From Chlorobium sp. (GTDB taxonomy: Bacteria > Bacteroidota > Chlorobiia > Chlorobiales > Chlorobiaceae), in assembly GCF_021740465.1 (NCBI RefSeq), contig NZ_JAIOZR010000013.1:1-59871 (forward strand): a stretch of 59,871 bases of DNA, read 5' to 3'. The notes under the pieces were generated by a model. It saw only the letters and a list, made by a program, of their open reading frames with translations. It did no database searches and was not told the DNA's origin. Positions 27,924 through 38,637 of the stretch are shown one piece after another. Within the stretch, counting starts at the first letter, position 1; each line of letters opens with the position of its first letter. A program made the position numbers and the translations under genes.

Positions 27924-28598
27924 TCAGGGACGAATAAGGCGCAGAAACTCGCTTCGTGTGGAGGGAGAGGCAAGAAACTCGCCCGACATGGCCGAGGTGG
28001 TGGTGACGGAGTTCAGTTTTTCGACGCCCCGCATCACCATGCACATATGTCGGGCCTCGATAACGACCGCCACCCCTTTCGGCTTCAGGACGTGCTGTAT
28101 GGCGTCGCGGATCTGCTGGGTCAGCCGCTCCTGTACCTGGAGACGGCGGGCGTAAATCTCCACAACCCGCGCGATTTTCGAGAGCCCCACTATTTTTCCG
28201 TCAGGGATGTACGCCACATGGGCCTTGCCGAAAAAGGGGAGCAGGTGATGTTCGCACATCGAGAAGATATCGATGTCGCGCACCAGCACCATCTCATCGT
28301 AGGCTTCGGTGAACACCGCTTTTTTCAGCACCTCTTCGGGATCCTGGCGATACCCCCGTGTCAGAAAGCGCATGGAGCGGGCCACCCGTTCCGGGGTTTT
28401 CACCAGTCCCTCGCGCTCCGGGTCTTCACCCACTCCGTCGAGCATGGTGTAAACCGAATCGGCAATCCTCAGGAGCGCTCCGGTATCGGTATCCTGCACT
28501 TCATACAGGCAGTCGTCGTCGATGCACTGGCTTGCCCTGCCCGAAGGGTGAGCCGGTTTATTCTCCAAGGTATCGGACAGCGTTTTTTCCTGTTTCAT
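27924..28598 (-). CDS. folE: GTP cyclohydrolase I
   Basis: Converts GTP to 7,8-dihydroneopterin triphosphate. The C-terminal 180 residues are a complete GTPCH I domain: [39 protein letters not shown] with the zinc Cys and His, and [14 protein letters not shown] with the second zinc Cys. I set the start at 28598 ([11 protein letters not shown]), giving 224 residues; a longer frame up to 28757 would lie entirely inside queD. Even so, the start overlaps the 3' end of queD by 41 bases, so translation is probably coupled. Confidence 0.95.
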   Translation of the reverse strand: MKQEKTLSDTLENKPAHPSGRASQCIDDDCLYEVQDTDTGALLRIADSVYTMLDGVGEDPEREGLVKTPERVARSMRFLTRGYRQDPEEVLKKAVFTEAYDEMVLVRDIDIFSMCEHHLLPFFGKAHVAYIPDGKIVGLSKIARVVEIYARRLQVQERLTQQIRDAIQHVLKPKGVAVVIEARHMCMVMRGVEKLNSVTTTSAMSGEFLASPSTRSEFLRLIRP

Positions 28599-29007
28599 AT
28601 ATTTTGACTTCGTAAAGGGAGATTTCCCGGTTGTTGAATTGTTTGAGTCGATTTTCAAGAATATCCCAGACGAGCACGGCAAGCACCTCGGTTGTCGGTA
28701 CGCACCCCTCGAGTTCCGGTACGTCGTAATTGAGATGTCGATGGTCGAAACGTGCAATGATCTCCTCTTCGAGTATGCTTTTCAGCACCTTCAGATCGAA
28801 CAGGAAGCCCGTTTTAGGGTCAACGATCCCGCAGAGGGTTATTTCCAGTTCGTAATTATGCCCGTGACCATGCTCGTTGCTGCACTTGCCGTACAGAGTG
28901 CGGTTTTCCTCCTCGCCGAGTTCCGGATTGAACAGGCGATGAGCGGCGTTGAACCCGATTTTTCTCGATACATAGAGTTTTCTCGGCTTCTTCAGTAGAT
29001 GGTTCAT
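28558..29007 (-). CDS. queD: 6-carboxytetrahydropterin synthase / 6-pyruvoyltetrahydropterin synthase family
   Basis: Acts on dihydroneopterin triphosphate, the FolE product, to make 6-carboxytetrahydropterin (queuosine route) or 6-pyruvoyltetrahydropterin (biopterin route). The 149-residue protein has the zinc histidines in FNAAHRLF and [14 protein letters not shown], with the catalytic Cys just ahead of HGHGH, plus FDHRHLNYD and a Glu in [11 protein letters not shown]. The start at 29007 ([19 protein letters not shown]) matches the family; a frame extending upstream reads antisense to osmC. It lies upstream of folE in the same operon. Confidence 0.92.
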   Translation of the reverse strand: MNHLLKKPRKLYVSRKIGFNAAHRLFNPELGEEENRTLYGKCSNEHGHGHNYELEITLCGIVDPKTGFLFDLKVLKSILEEEIIARFDHRHLNYDVPELEGCVPTTEVLAVLVWDILENRLKQFNNREISLYEVKIYETGKNAVRYLGE

Positions 29008-29244
29008 AGGCAGACGGTTTCTGTTGCGGGAAACATGAGCTGGAACACGATAACCTGTGGGGGTACGGTAAAGGCGACCGCCATGAAAGATGCACAAGGT
29101 ATTGTTTTCGAACAACCAACCGAGGGTGCAATTTATAAGTTTCATCTCTGAATGACGCTGCAGGGAAGAGCCGGGGAGTGCGAAACTGAAAAGCCCGATT
29201 GCAGGTTTATCTGTTGAGAACATGCAATCTGAAGACAATCCGCC

Positions 29245-29661
29245 ATGAACACATCCGTCACCTTTCGCAACACCATGCCCCTTGCCGGTATCAGCAGGGC
29301 CGGCCACCTCACCCTGTTCGACACGTCGGCGGAATTTCACGGAACCGGATCGGCCCCCTCTCCGATGGAGATGGTGCTTGAATCGCTCGCGGCCTGTTCC
29401 ATGATGGACGTCATCAGCATTCTCAAAAAAAAACGCAGGGAGGTCATCTTTCTTGCCGCGGAGGTCGATGCCGACCGGGCAGACGAGCACCCGAAAGTGT
29501 TTACGGCCATCAGGGTGCTCTACAGGCTTGAAAGCCCCGACTGCACACCGGAGGATTTCGAGAGGGCGGTTTCGCTTTCGATGGAGAAGTACTGCAGCGT
29601 AACGGCCATGCTGCGCCGGTCGGGGTGCCGTATCGAGTGGAAGACGGCGCAAATTCATTGA
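29245..29661 (+). CDS. OsmC/Ohr-family protein
   Basis: Members of this family are peroxidases that reduce organic or lipid hydroperoxides with two cysteines. The 138-residue protein contains SAPSPMEMVLESLAACSMMD with the first Cys at about residue 51, and SMEKYCSVTAMLRRSG with the second at about 118. The pattern fits the YhfA-like OsmC branch rather than Ohr. It is divergent from queD; the 237 bases between them should hold both promoters but show no obvious box. Confidence 0.87.
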   Translation: MNTSVTFRNTMPLAGISRAGHLTLFDTSAEFHGTGSAPSPMEMVLESLAACSMMDVISILKKKRREVIFLAAEVDADRADEHPKVFTAIRVLYRLESPDCTPEDFERAVSLSMEKYCSVTAMLRRSGCRIEWKTAQIH

Positions 29662-29751
29662 TGCGCCTCACAATATGTCCTGATGATCAGTGACCGGCTT
29701 GAAAAAATCAGGGATCGCGGTTGTTTACATCATAAATGAAACACAATACCT

Positions 29752-30060
29752 ATGTCCAAATCGCTCAACGATCTCATACAGTCCAGCGCGGTGCCGGTTT
29801 TCGTGGATTTCTGGGCCGACTGGTGCGGGCCGTGCAAGATGGTGGCCCCGTCGGTAAAAAAGCTTGCCCTGGAGTTCAGCGGCAGAATGGTGGTGGTGAA
29901 GGTGAACGTCGACCGGCAGCCGGCTGCGGCGGCACAGTTCCAGGTGCAGGGCATTCCCGCGCTCATGCTGTTCGACAAGGGGAAGCTGGTGTGGCGAACT
30001 GCCGGAGCGCTGTCGTATCAGCAGATCAGGGCAGAGGTGGTGAAGGTGTTGGGCGGGTAG
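29752..30060 (+). CDS. trxA: Thioredoxin
   Basis: A small disulfide reductase of 102 residues with the canonical active site FWADWCGPCKM (Cys25, Cys28) and the cis-proline segment QGIPALMLFDKGK. No signal peptide, so cytosolic. It could reduce Tpx and other peroxiredoxins. The N-terminus lacks the first beta-strand segment seen in longer thioredoxins, and a second thioredoxin elsewhere is likely. The ATG has no clear ribosome-binding site. Confidence 0.92.
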   Translation: MSKSLNDLIQSSAVPVFVDFWADWCGPCKMVAPSVKKLALEFSGRMVVVKVNVDRQPAAAAQFQVQGIPALMLFDKGKLVWRTAGALSYQQIRAEVVKVLGG

Positions 30061-30075
30061 GATTTTCTTGTCCGG

Positions 30076-30111
30076 CAGGTCGAACAGCTTCCGTGTGCGC
30101 TGTTCGACCTG
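30076..30111. terminator. Perfect hairpin between convergent trxA and the peptidase gene
   Basis: A 13-base-pair perfect stem (CAGGTCGAACAGC / GCTGTTCGACCTG) with a ten-base loop, placed 15 bases after the trxA stop and 10 bases before the stop of the convergent gene. Neither side has a real T-tract, so it may be a weak bidirectional terminator or an mRNA-stabilising structure. Confidence 0.55.
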
Positions 30112-30121
30112 TTCGATATTC

Positions 30122-30814
30122 TTACGAACTCCGTCGGTTCATTACCGTGAGGAAGTAAACGAGCTGCATGATCGCCTGCGCGGCGGCGGCGACGTAGGTG
30201 AGCGCGGCAGCGTTGAGCACTGCGTTTACCCCCTGCATTTCGGCAGGGGAGACGATGCCCTGCGAAACGAGCAGTTCCTTGGCCCTGCGGCTTGCGTCGA
30301 ACTCCACGGGAAGCGTTACGAGCGCAAAAAGCGCCGTGGCTGCAAAAAGGATAATGCCTGCCCAGGCAAGCGAGGTGCCGAGCGTGCCGGCCATGAACAT
30401 GCCGACCATGAAGATGATCGGGCCGAGGTTGCTGCCGATCGAGACGGCGGGAACCATGAGCGAACGGATCTGCAGCGGCATGTAGCCGGTTTTGTCCTGA
30501 AGCGCATGGCCGGTTTCGTGAGCCGCCACGCCGACCGATGCGATGCTCGGCAGGCTGTAGACCGCCTCGCTCAGGCGCAATGCCTTGTGGCGCGGATCGT
30601 AGTGGTCGGAAAGCATGCCGTGGGTGGCCTCGACCGTTACGTTTCCCAGACCGCCTCGTTCAAGCAGTTTGCGTGCGGCCTGCGCTCCGTTGATTCCTGA
30701 GTTGGTGCGCACCTGCGAATATTTTTTGAACGCCGATTTAACCCTGAACTGGGCCCACAGGCCAAGCAGCATGGGCGGGAGGGCAAAGACGAAGTATAAA
30801 GGATCGAAGTACAT
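30122..30814 (-). CDS. Membrane zinc metallopeptidase (YugP/DUF-type neutral zinc peptidase)
   Basis: A 230-residue integral membrane protein with the zincin motif AAHETGHALQD (about residues 97-107) and a likely third ligand in EFDASRRAKELL. There are hydrophobic segments at the N-terminus (FVFALPPMLLGLWAQ), around 120-165, and at the C-terminus. This is the layout of the YugP family of putative neutral zinc metallopeptidases, whose substrates are unknown. Monocistronic, with its start facing the nfeD operon. Confidence 0.88.
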   Translation of the reverse strand: MYFDPLYFVFALPPMLLGLWAQFRVKSAFKKYSQVRTNSGINGAQAARKLLERGGLGNVTVEATHGMLSDHYDPRHKALRLSEAVYSLPSIASVGVAAHETGHALQDKTGYMPLQIRSLMVPAVSIGSNLGPIIFMVGMFMAGTLGTSLAWAGIILFAATALFALVTLPVEFDASRRAKELLVSQGIVSPAEMQGVNAVLNAAALTYVAAAAQAIMQLVYFLTVMNRRSS

Positions 30815-31024
30815 GGTTAATTGTATGGTTGTTTATTCAGAAATAGGTGTTCATCGTTACCTGTGAGAAAAAACAACGAAACATATGCATTAGTTTCGTC
30901 GGGCGCAACCGTTGCAGGTGTGCCCTTCCTCTTTGATGTTATCCGGCGCGAAATCCTGCGTTTCCGGGGGATACCGGTTTTCCGGGAACGATGAGCGAGG
31001 TTTATTTCATTATATTGAGAGCAG

Positions 31025-32371
31025 ATGCACGTTTCACCCAACAGTCCTTTCATGACAGGCTTCGCCTATTGCCGCAACGGTGCGGCATTCATGCTCATAT
31101 CGCTTTTCCTGCTCTTTCCGTTCAGGCAGGCTTGTGCGGCCGGGAAGGTCACGGTATCGCGTATCGTGCTTTCGGGATCGGTAAATCCTGCAAGCGCGCA
31201 GTATTTTTCACGGGCGCTTGCAGAGGCTCATGCTGACGGATCGGCGGCGTTGCTGGTAGAGCTCGATACCCCCGGAGGTCTGGTAAGCTCCCTGCGCCTT
31301 ATGGTGCAAGATGTCATGGCCTCCAGAATTCCCGTTATCGTCCATGTCTCTCCTTCCGGTGCTCAGGCGGCTTCCGCCGGGGCACTCCTGATGCTTTCGG
31401 CACATGTTGCGGCCATGTCGCCCGGCACGGAGATCGGGGCGGCCCATCCGGTAGGAATGGGTGGCGGCGACACGCAGAGCGATGTTATGAGCAGTAAAGC
31501 CGCAAGTGATCTTGCCGCTTTTGCCAGAAGTCTCGCCGAGGTTCGAGGCAGGAATCCGGAATGGGCGGAGCAGGCGGTTCTCCGGAGCAGGGCCTCAAGC
31601 GCACAGGAAGCGCTTCGGATCGGCGTGATCGATCTGATCGACTCGAAGCCGGCGGGCGTGCTCAGGAGGGTTGACGGGCTGAAGGTCACGACCGCAGCCG
31701 GCGAGGTGAGGCTTGCAACGGCAGACGCGGTACTGAAGCCGATAGAGGCGACCTTTCAGGAACAGGCACTCATGAGGATTGCCGATCCGAACATTGCCTA
31801 TATTCTTTTTCTTGCCGGTCTTGCCGGGCTTTACTTCGAGCTTGCCAATCCCGGAGCGATTTTCCCTGGCGTTGCCGGAGGGGTTTCGCTGCTTCTCGGT
31901 CTTTACGCCATGCAGATGCTTCCGGTCAGCATCACCGGAGTGCTTCTCCTTCTGCTTGGGGTGCTTTTTCTCGGTCTCGAGCTGTTCGTAACCAGTGGAG
32001 GCGTTCTTGCCATAGCGGGCCTCATCGCTCTCTTTGCCGGTTCGCTCATGCTTTTCGGCACTCCGGGCTCGGGAATGGAACTTTCATTGTTTGTTTTTCT
32101 CCCTGTATTTCTTGTTTTTGCAGTTGCGGCCGGAGCTATCGTCAGGGTTGTCCTGCGTTCCTCCTCTTCCCGACAGCTGAGTGGACAGGAGGGCCTTCTG
32201 GGAGAGTCAGGCAGTGTCGTCAGGCAGATCGGCCCCTCTTCTGCAGGCAAGGTTTTCGTGCATGGAGAGCTGTGGGACGCCGTTGCAGGCGAAAAACTTC
32301 CGGAAGGAACACCGGTTAGGGTGACGGGTATTAAAGGACTTCAGTTACAGGTAACAAAAACAGAGGAGTAG
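31025..32371 (+). CDS. NfeD-family membrane-bound serine protease (ClpP class)
   Basis: A 448-residue protein: N-terminal signal or anchor ([17 protein letters not shown]), then a ClpP/crotonase-fold protease domain ([39 protein letters not shown] with the nucleophile Ser; a Lys in [17 protein letters not shown]), four to five membrane helices (about residues 255-375), and a C-terminal OB-fold NfeD domain ending [14 protein letters not shown]. In archaea the homologous protease cleaves the C-terminus of its partner stomatin; the slipin gene starts four bases downstream. Downstream Met codons are possible starts, but 31025 retains the full signal. Confidence 0.9.
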   Translation: MHVSPNSPFMTGFAYCRNGAAFMLISLFLLFPFRQACAAGKVTVSRIVLSGSVNPASAQYFSRALAEAHADGSAALLVELDTPGGLVSSLRLMVQDVMASRIPVIVHVSPSGAQAASAGALLMLSAHVAAMSPGTEIGAAHPVGMGGGDTQSDVMSSKAASDLAAFARSLAEVRGRNPEWAEQAVLRSRASSAQEALRIGVIDLIDSKPAGVLRRVDGLKVTTAAGEVRLATADAVLKPIEATFQEQALMRIADPNIAYILFLAGLAGLYFELANPGAIFPGVAGGVSLLLGLYAMQMLPVSITGVLLLLLGVLFLGLELFVTSGGVLAIAGLIALFAGSLMLFGTPGSGMELSLFVFLPVFLVFAVAAGAIVRVVLRSSSSRQLSGQEGLLGESGSVVRQIGPSSAGKVFVHGELWDAVAGEKLPEGTPVRVTGIKGLQLQVTKTEE

Positions 32372-32375
32372 CGAT

Positions 32376-33146
32376 ATGCTGACCATGAATATTCTTACAA
32401 TCATTATTCTTCTTGCGGTTTTTCTCGGCTCGTCGGTAAAGATTATTCGCGAGTACGAGCGGGCTGTCGTGTTTCGACTCGGAAGGCTTCTCGGCCCGAA
32501 GGGGCCCGGCATCATTATCCTTATACCGGGACTCGACAAGATGGTGCGCGTCGATCTGCGTACCGTGACGCTCGATGTGCCTCCCCAGGACATCATCACA
32601 AGGGATAACGTCTCCGTGAAGGTCAGTGCGGTGGTCTATTTCAGGGTTCTCGATCCCGTCAAATCGATCATCGATGTCGAGGATTTTCATTTTGCGACAT
32701 CCCAGCTTGCACAGACGACCCTGCGAAGCGTCTGCGGCCAGGGTGAAATGGATAATCTTCTTTCGGAGCGGGACGAGATCAATGAGCGGATCCAGACCAT
32801 TCTCGACAAGGATACCTCTCCGTGGGGCGTCAAGGTGGGCAAGGTCGAAGTGAAGGAGATCGATCTCCCCGAAGAGATGCGCAGGGCGATGGCCAAGCAG
32901 GCCGAGGCCGAGCGGGAGCGCCGTTCGAAGATTATCAATGCCGAAGGGGAGTTCCAGGCTTCGCAGCGCCTTGCCGAAGCGGCGGCTATCATTTCCGCCA
33001 CTCCAGGCGCGCTGCAGCTGCGTTATCTGCAGACCCTGCAGGATATCGCCGGAGAAAACAATTCCACCATTCTTTTCCCGGTACCGATAGACCTTCTCCG
33101 GCCGTTCGTGGAAAAGGGGGCTTCGTCTTCGTCAAAGGAATCCTAA
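32376..33146 (+). CDS. Slipin/stomatin-like SPFH-domain membrane protein
   Basis: A 256-residue protein with one N-terminal membrane helix ([16 protein letters not shown]), an SPFH/band 7 domain ([40 protein letters not shown]) and a coiled coil ([20 protein letters not shown]) leading to the conserved [20 protein letters not shown]. Slipins organise membrane microdomains and pair with NfeD proteases. It lies immediately after nfeD and 12 bases before a universal stress protein gene. Confidence 0.93.
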   Translation: MLTMNILTIIILLAVFLGSSVKIIREYERAVVFRLGRLLGPKGPGIIILIPGLDKMVRVDLRTVTLDVPPQDIITRDNVSVKVSAVVYFRVLDPVKSIIDVEDFHFATSQLAQTTLRSVCGQGEMDNLLSERDEINERIQTILDKDTSPWGVKVGKVEVKEIDLPEEMRRAMAKQAEAERERRSKIINAEGEFQASQRLAEAAAIISATPGALQLRYLQTLQDIAGENNSTILFPVPIDLLRPFVEKGASSSSKES

Positions 33147-33158
33147 ACCCATACAGCA

Positions 33159-33617
33159 ATGTTCAAGATTCGAACCATTCTCTGCCCGATCGACTTTTCA
33201 GATGCATCCCGCAAGGCCGTGCGTTATGCGCATGAATTCGCCGTCAGCATGGGCGCCTCGATGTTTCTGCTCAATGTCGTCGAGCCCAGGCCCATGGCCG
33301 TCGATCTCTCCCTGAACTATATCCCGCTTGAGGAGGATCTCGAAAAAGCTGCGGAGGAGGACCTCGATGCCCTGAAAAACGAACTGCTCGGCGAGGGGCT
33401 GAACGTCGAAAGCTCGGTTGAGATCGGCAATCCCGCCGACGTGATTCTTGAAAAAGCCGCCGAACTCGACGTGAACCTCGTTATCATGGGTTCGCACGGC
33501 AAAAAGGGGCTCAGCCGCCTCATCATGGGCAGTGTGGCCGAAACCGTGGTGCGCAAGGCCGACTGCCCGGTGCTGATTGTCAAGAGTGCAGAAAAGGAGT
33601 TCATCGAGGAGCAGTAA
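33159..33617 (+). CDS. Universal stress protein (UspA family)
   Basis: A 152-residue soluble single-domain USP. It starts ILCPIDFSDASRKAVRYAHE and has the ATP-binding motif GSHGKKGLSRLIMGSVAETV (G-2x-G-9x-G-S/T type), so it probably binds ATP and dimerises. Last gene of a likely nfeD-slipin-usp operon, convergent with the propionate operon. Confidence 0.93.
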   Translation: MFKIRTILCPIDFSDASRKAVRYAHEFAVSMGASMFLLNVVEPRPMAVDLSLNYIPLEEDLEKAAEEDLDALKNELLGEGLNVESSVEIGNPADVILEKAAELDVNLVIMGSHGKKGLSRLIMGSVAETVVRKADCPVLIVKSAEKEFIEEQ

Positions 33618-33686
33618 CAAATCTCTTGCGCGCTTCAGATCGCCTGGCCCGGTTGGCGGTATGCCGCTCCCTGGTGGGCCCGGGCG

Positions 33687-34718
33687 TCAGGGTTTGGGGT
33701 GAAACGCATCGAGCAGGGTTTTGGCGCCGCTGAAGGGGCTGAGGTTTCCTGAACGCACCAGCTCCTCTATTCCGGGCTGCAGCGCCTGAACGGAGGGATC
33801 GCTGAAAAAACGGGCTTTGAGCATGCCGTCGAGTACCGTGCGGAGCAGTTGCCCGAGCTGTTCCTGCCGGCGGGCCTGCAGGACGTTGTTATTGCGCATG
33901 AGCGCAACGGTATCGCGAATTTCCCGCCATACGTCGCTTATGCCGGTGCCGGAGAGCGCCGAAGTGAGAAAGGTCCTGCGCTCGTGGAAGGGGTGCCTTG
34001 GCGGCAGCATGCCGAGCGCGGCCGCAAAATCGGCTCTCGATACATTGGCCAGATCGGCCTGCCGTCCGTCGGCTTTCGTGATGGCTATGGCATCGGCTAT
34101 CTCCATGATGCCGCGCTTGATCCCCTGCAGTTCGTCTCCCGATCCGGGAAGCATGAGCAGCAGAATGAAGTCCACCATACTGTCGATCATTATTTCCGAC
34201 TGGCCAACCCCGACGGTCTCCACGATAATGACGTCGAAACCCGCGGCTTCGCACAGTACGATAGCCTCATGGGTTTTCGGCGACGTTCCCCCAAGATGGC
34301 CGGAAGAGGCGGTTGGCCGGATGAACGCCTCGCTTTTTCCGGCGAGTTTTTCCATGCGGGCCTTGTCGCCGAGTATGCTTCCTCTGGAGCGGCTGCTGCT
34401 CGGATCGATGGCCAGCACGGCAAGCCGATGGCCTTCGCTGATGACCATTTCGCCCAACGCTTCGATAAAGGTGCTTTTTCCGGCGCCCGGGGATCCGGTT
34501 ATGCCGATCCGGACGGTCTCTTTTCTTTCGGCCAGGCAGCGGTCGAGGATCTCGTGCGCTCTCTTTTCATGTTCCGGTTTTGTCGATTCGACGAGGGTTA
34601 TGGCACGGCTCAGCATGTGCCGCTCTCCAGCGAGAATACCCCTGACCATCTCGTCAACTCCGGGTTCGCGGGGTTTAACGTATTTTTGCATGGCTCTCGG
34701 GGTGCTACTCATGTTCAA
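33687..34718 (-). CDS. meaB: Methylmalonyl-CoA mutase-associated GTPase
   Basis: G3E-type P-loop GTPase (MeaB/ArgK) that loads B12 into methylmalonyl-CoA mutase and protects it from inactivation. The 343-residue protein has Walker [36 protein letters not shown], the switch-region [11 protein letters not shown] and a base-specificity motif TKADGRQ. Its start overlaps the end of mutB by 14 bases, and it is the last gene of the operon. Confidence 0.95.
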   Translation of the reverse strand: MNMSSTPRAMQKYVKPREPGVDEMVRGILAGERHMLSRAITLVESTKPEHEKRAHEILDRCLAERKETVRIGITGSPGAGKSTFIEALGEMVISEGHRLAVLAIDPSSSRSRGSILGDKARMEKLAGKSEAFIRPTASSGHLGGTSPKTHEAIVLCEAAGFDVIIVETVGVGQSEIMIDSMVDFILLLMLPGSGDELQGIKRGIMEIADAIAITKADGRQADLANVSRADFAAALGMLPPRHPFHERRTFLTSALSGTGISDVWREIRDTVALMRNNNVLQARRQEQLGQLLRTVLDGMLKARFFSDPSVQALQPGIEELVRSGNLSPFSGAKTLLDAFHPKP

Positions 34719-36852
34719 ATTTTGCGAGCAGCAGGCCGAGAATGCGTATTGCCGCCTCGGTGATCACCGTTCCGGGTCCGAAAATGCCGGCCACCCCCTG
34801 TTCGTAGAGGAACGCATGGTCGCGTTCGGGAATGATGCCTCCGGCAATGACGAGAATGTCGTCGCGATGCGCCTCCCTGAGTGCCGCGATGATTTTCGGA
34901 ATCAGGGTTTTATGTCCGGCGGCAAGGCTCGATATGCCGATCAGGTGCACGTCGTTGTCGAGCGCCTGCCCGACAACCTCTTCAGGGGTCTGGAAAAGCG
35001 GGCTGATATCCACATCGAAGCCGATATCGGCAAATCCCGCAGCTATCACCTTTGCACCGCGGTCGTGGCCATCCTGACCGACCTTGGCCACCATGATTCT
35101 CGGCCTGCGCCCTTCGAGCGAAGCGAAGCGGTCGGCAAGCTCCTGCGCCTCCTGAAATAGCCTGTTGTGCTGCATCTGTGAGCGGTAGACGTTGGTGTTG
35201 AGCCTGATCGATGAACGGTATCGTCCGAACACCTTCTCGCAGGCGGATGAGATTTCACCGAGGGTCGCCCTTTTGCGCGCGGCATCGACGGCCAGTTCGA
35301 GCAGATTGCCCGTTTCTCCTGCTGCACACTTTTCGATTGCCGCCAGAGCCGCCGCGGCTTCATCGCCGTTGCGCCGGGCCCGGATTTCCGAAAGGCGCTG
35401 CATCTGCTGGTGCAGCACCAGGGTGTTGTCAACCTCGAGGAGTTCGATATCGGTACGGCTGCTGGTGGTATAGCCGTTCACTCCGATAATGATATCCTCG
35501 CCGCTGTCGATGCGGGCCTGTTTGCGGGTGGCCGCCTCTTCGATGCGGAGTTTCGGGATGCCCTGCTCGATAGCCTTGACCATTCCACCGGCCTCCTCTA
35601 TTTCCGTGATGATCTTCCAGGCTTTCGCGGCAAGTTCTCCGGTGAGGGATTCGACGTAGTGCGAGCCGGCCCAGGGGTCGATGCTCCGGGTGATATCGGT
35701 CTCTTCCTGCAGGTACAGCTGCGTGTTGCGGGCTATGCGCGCGGAGAATTGCGAGGGGAGAGCTATAGCCTCGTCGAGTGCGTTGGTATGCAGCGACTGG
35801 GTATGGCCGAGTGCCGCCGCAAGCGCCTCGACGCAGGTGCGCGTGATGTTGTTGAACGGGTCCTGTTCGGTGAGGCTCCAGCCGGAGGTCTGGCAGTGCG
35901 AGCGCAGCATCAGGGATTTCGGACTTTTAGGGTTGAAGCCGCCGACGATTTTCGCCCAGAGCATCCTTGCCGCGCGCAGTTTGGCGATTTCCATGAAATA
36001 GTTCATGCCGACCGCCCAGAAGAAGGAGAGCCGTGGGGCGAAGGCGTCGATGTCGAGCCCCGCCTTGAGGCCGGTGCGGATGTATTCGAGCCCGTCGGCC
36101 AGCGTGTAGGCAAGTTCGAGATCGGCGGTGGCTCCCGCCTCCTGCATGTGGTAGCCGGAAATGCTTATCGAGTTGAATTTCGGCATGTTGGCGCTGGTGT
36201 AGCGGAAAATGTCGCCGATAATGCGCATCGAGGGTTCGGGCGGGTAGATATAGGTGTTGCGTACCATGAACTCCTTGAGAATGTCGTTCTGGATGGTGCC
36301 GCCCAGTTTTTCGGCCGGAACGCCCTGTTCCTCGGCAGCCACGATATAGAACGCCATGACCGGAAGTACCGCGCCGTTCATGGTCATGGAAACCGAGATA
36401 TCGTCGAGCGGAATGCAATCGAAAAGGATTTTCATATCCTCTACCGAATCGACGGCAACGCCTGCCTTGCCGACGTCCCCGACTACCCGTTCATGGTCGG
36501 AATCGTAGCCGCGGTGAGTGGGAAGGTCGAAGGCCACCGAGAGTCCTTTCTGGCCGGCGGCAAGGTTTTTCCGGTAAAATGCGTTCGACTCCTCGGCGGT
36601 CGAAAAACCCGCATACTGGCGGATGGTCCACGGTCTCGAGGTGTACATCGTGGTATATGGACCGCCCGTGTAGGGCGGAAATCCTGGCGCGAAGTGCCGG
36701 TGGAGGTATGCTTCGGTGTCGATTGCCCTGTAGCGCGGGCGGATGCCGATACCTTCGGCGGTTGTCCACTTTTCCGGCACGGGTTGCCCTGCAGAGGGTG
36801 TTGGCGCTGCAGAGGGAGAGAAAATATCGATGACTGAAAAGTCCGGTCTCAT
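34705..36852 (-). CDS. mutB: Methylmalonyl-CoA mutase large (catalytic, B12-binding) subunit
   Basis: Adenosylcobalamin-dependent isomerisation of (R)-methylmalonyl-CoA to succinyl-CoA. The 715-residue protein has the TIM-barrel substrate domain ([48 protein letters not shown]) and a C-terminal cobalamin domain with the lower-ligand motif DGHDRGAKV in [14 protein letters not shown]. It overlaps mutA by four bases and meaB by 14. In the reductive direction of GSB metabolism it could also run from succinyl-CoA to propionyl-CoA. Confidence 0.96.
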   Translation of the reverse strand: MRPDFSVIDIFSPSAAPTPSAGQPVPEKWTTAEGIGIRPRYRAIDTEAYLHRHFAPGFPPYTGGPYTTMYTSRPWTIRQYAGFSTAEESNAFYRKNLAAGQKGLSVAFDLPTHRGYDSDHERVVGDVGKAGVAVDSVEDMKILFDCIPLDDISVSMTMNGAVLPVMAFYIVAAEEQGVPAEKLGGTIQNDILKEFMVRNTYIYPPEPSMRIIGDIFRYTSANMPKFNSISISGYHMQEAGATADLELAYTLADGLEYIRTGLKAGLDIDAFAPRLSFFWAVGMNYFMEIAKLRAARMLWAKIVGGFNPKSPKSLMLRSHCQTSGWSLTEQDPFNNITRTCVEALAAALGHTQSLHTNALDEAIALPSQFSARIARNTQLYLQEETDITRSIDPWAGSHYVESLTGELAAKAWKIITEIEEAGGMVKAIEQGIPKLRIEEAATRKQARIDSGEDIIIGVNGYTTSSRTDIELLEVDNTLVLHQQMQRLSEIRARRNGDEAAAALAAIEKCAAGETGNLLELAVDAARKRATLGEISSACEKVFGRYRSSIRLNTNVYRSQMQHNRLFQEAQELADRFASLEGRRPRIMVAKVGQDGHDRGAKVIAAGFADIGFDVDISPLFQTPEEVVGQALDNDVHLIGISSLAAGHKTLIPKIIAALREAHRDDILVIAGGIIPERDHAFLYEQGVAGIFGPGTVITEAAIRILGLLLAKFEHE

Positions 36853-38624
36853 TGTATTCCGGTTTTGGTGTGGTACGATTGCAGCATGGCGAGGACGTCG
36901 ACGCCGGTATGGATGAAGCTGTCGAGTCCCGCTTGCAGGAGTTTTTCCGGGTTCTCGGGCGGTTTGCCGGCAAAAACCGTTATGAGCGAGGGGTGCCGTT
37001 CCGCAAGGGCCTGGCAGAGGGCCTCTGCCGACGGTACCGGATCTTTTTCGGCAATGCAGAGCACCACGATTGCAGGACTCTCACGGAGCGCCGTCTCGCA
37101 GGCATCCTCTCCGCCTTCAAGCATGGCGGTGCCCGCTATGTCGAAGCCTCCGCACCGGAAAAAGTCTTCGGCAAACGCCGCCTGACGGAAACTGATGGCC
37201 GGGTCTCCCGAAAGCCCGATAAAGACGGAGGGTACCCGGCCCGTGAGGCTGCGGTGTCTTTCGGCTTTCAGGCGCAGGCGTTCGAACGCCGCCGTGTGGC
37301 TGCCGGGAGGCTCCGCTTCCAGGGCCTGCAGCAGTTCGTCGATGTTCCGTTCCTGAACCGGAGTGAGAGGCCAGGGATACCGGTTCACCCCGATCAGGGT
37401 TTTCTTGCGGTTGTCCAGGTTTTTTTTGCGCGCCGCGCCGCTCACGGCTATGGCCCGCTCTGCCTCGCCGCTTTTAATGGCGGCCGCAAGGCCGCCCGCG
37501 GCTTCTATTTCAAGGAAAAAGCTCCATGCTGCCCTTGCCAGTTCGGCGCCGAGGGTTTCGATGTAGTGCGATCCTGCGGCCGGGTCGGCAACCCGGTTCA
37601 GGAAGGACTCCTCCCTGAGGATGAGGTGAATGTTGCCCGAAATACGTTCGGCCGTGTTTTCCGGAACGGAAAGGCCGTTGTCGAACGGATCTATCTGCAG
37701 GGTACGGTAGCCTCCGAGAACCGCCGAAACCGCTTCGGTCGTCTGGCGCAGGATATTGGTGAACGGGTCGAGCGTCGAGCGGTTCAGGGTGGATGTTCTT
37801 GCGAAGAGCCGGGGCATGGTGTTTTCCCGTGCTCCCCAGGCTTTCAGAAGGGCGGGCAAGAGAGCTCTGAGCGCTCTCGGCTTGGCGAGTTCGGTGAAGT
37901 GGCTCGATCCCGCGGCCATAATGATTTCCATGCCGGCAACCACACGGTCAGCCTCGATGCCGGCCTCCGTAAAGCGGTGGATGGTATCGCTTGCAGCGGC
38001 AAGCGCAAGGGCGATCTCCTGGGAGGCTGTGGCGCCCCGGGTGTGCCACGGCAGGGTATCGACCGCAAGAAAGCGAAACTCGGGCATGGAGCGGGCGGCC
38101 TTGCAGAAAGCCTGCTCTTGACCTTCCGGCACCTGGGCGGGCGCGGCAAGGATGCCTCCGGTATTGCCGCTGAATTCAGGCATTGCGGCAAGGGTTTCCA
38201 TGAGCAGCAGGGGGTCGTCGATAAGGCCGGAAAAGTAGATCGCGACGGCAGGAACAGTGATTCCCCGCAGGAGCAGGGCGATGTTTTTTCCGGTACAGAG
38301 GCCCGGATCGGTGAAGGAGAACTCCAGTGCGGTCACGTCCTGCGAAAAGCTCTCAAGGGCAGTACGGTTTGCCTGATGGATGTCCGAAACGGCGATTCGC
38401 CGGCAGTTCCGCCAGATGTTTGCGGGTTCCGGCTCGGGTATGCCCGGCAGCGTCACCGAATTGCCTGGCGCGTACCAGGGCTCGAGGGTGAATCCGTCAG
38501 GGGTGGTCCACCTGATTCGTTCGAAGGGAGTCTGGCGGAGATCCACAGAGGCCTGTGCTTTCCATTCGCTCCAGCCGACAGGCGGAAACTCCTGAAATAG
38601 CGGTTTGTCAGAGTATGGTATCAT
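36849..38624 (-). CDS. mutA: Methylmalonyl-CoA mutase small subunit
   Basis: Non-catalytic partner of MutB in the heterodimeric form of the enzyme. The 591-residue protein has the same two-domain layout but lacks the cobalamin-binding DxHxxG: at the corresponding place it reads [20 protein letters not shown]. The substrate domain also lacks the large-subunit catalytic residues. I set the start at 38624 ([17 protein letters not shown]), 13 bases after the preceding gene; a longer frame reads back into that gene and gives unrelated residues. Confidence 0.92.
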   Translation of the reverse strand: MIPYSDKPLFQEFPPVGWSEWKAQASVDLRQTPFERIRWTTPDGFTLEPWYAPGNSVTLPGIPEPEPANIWRNCRRIAVSDIHQANRTALESFSQDVTALEFSFTDPGLCTGKNIALLLRGITVPAVAIYFSGLIDDPLLLMETLAAMPEFSGNTGGILAAPAQVPEGQEQAFCKAARSMPEFRFLAVDTLPWHTRGATASQEIALALAAASDTIHRFTEAGIEADRVVAGMEIIMAAGSSHFTELAKPRALRALLPALLKAWGARENTMPRLFARTSTLNRSTLDPFTNILRQTTEAVSAVLGGYRTLQIDPFDNGLSVPENTAERISGNIHLILREESFLNRVADPAAGSHYIETLGAELARAAWSFFLEIEAAGGLAAAIKSGEAERAIAVSGAARKKNLDNRKKTLIGVNRYPWPLTPVQERNIDELLQALEAEPPGSHTAAFERLRLKAERHRSLTGRVPSVFIGLSGDPAISFRQAAFAEDFFRCGGFDIAGTAMLEGGEDACETALRESPAIVVLCIAEKDPVPSAEALCQALAERHPSLITVFAGKPPENPEKLLQAGLDSFIHTGVDVLAMLQSYHTKTGIQ

Positions 38625-38637
38625 TGAAATTTTGGTG

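Noticed and set aside
30817-31053. 78-codon minus-strand frame upstream of the zinc peptidase
   Set aside because: Lies in the divergent promoter region and runs antisense into nfeD; no domain or start signal.
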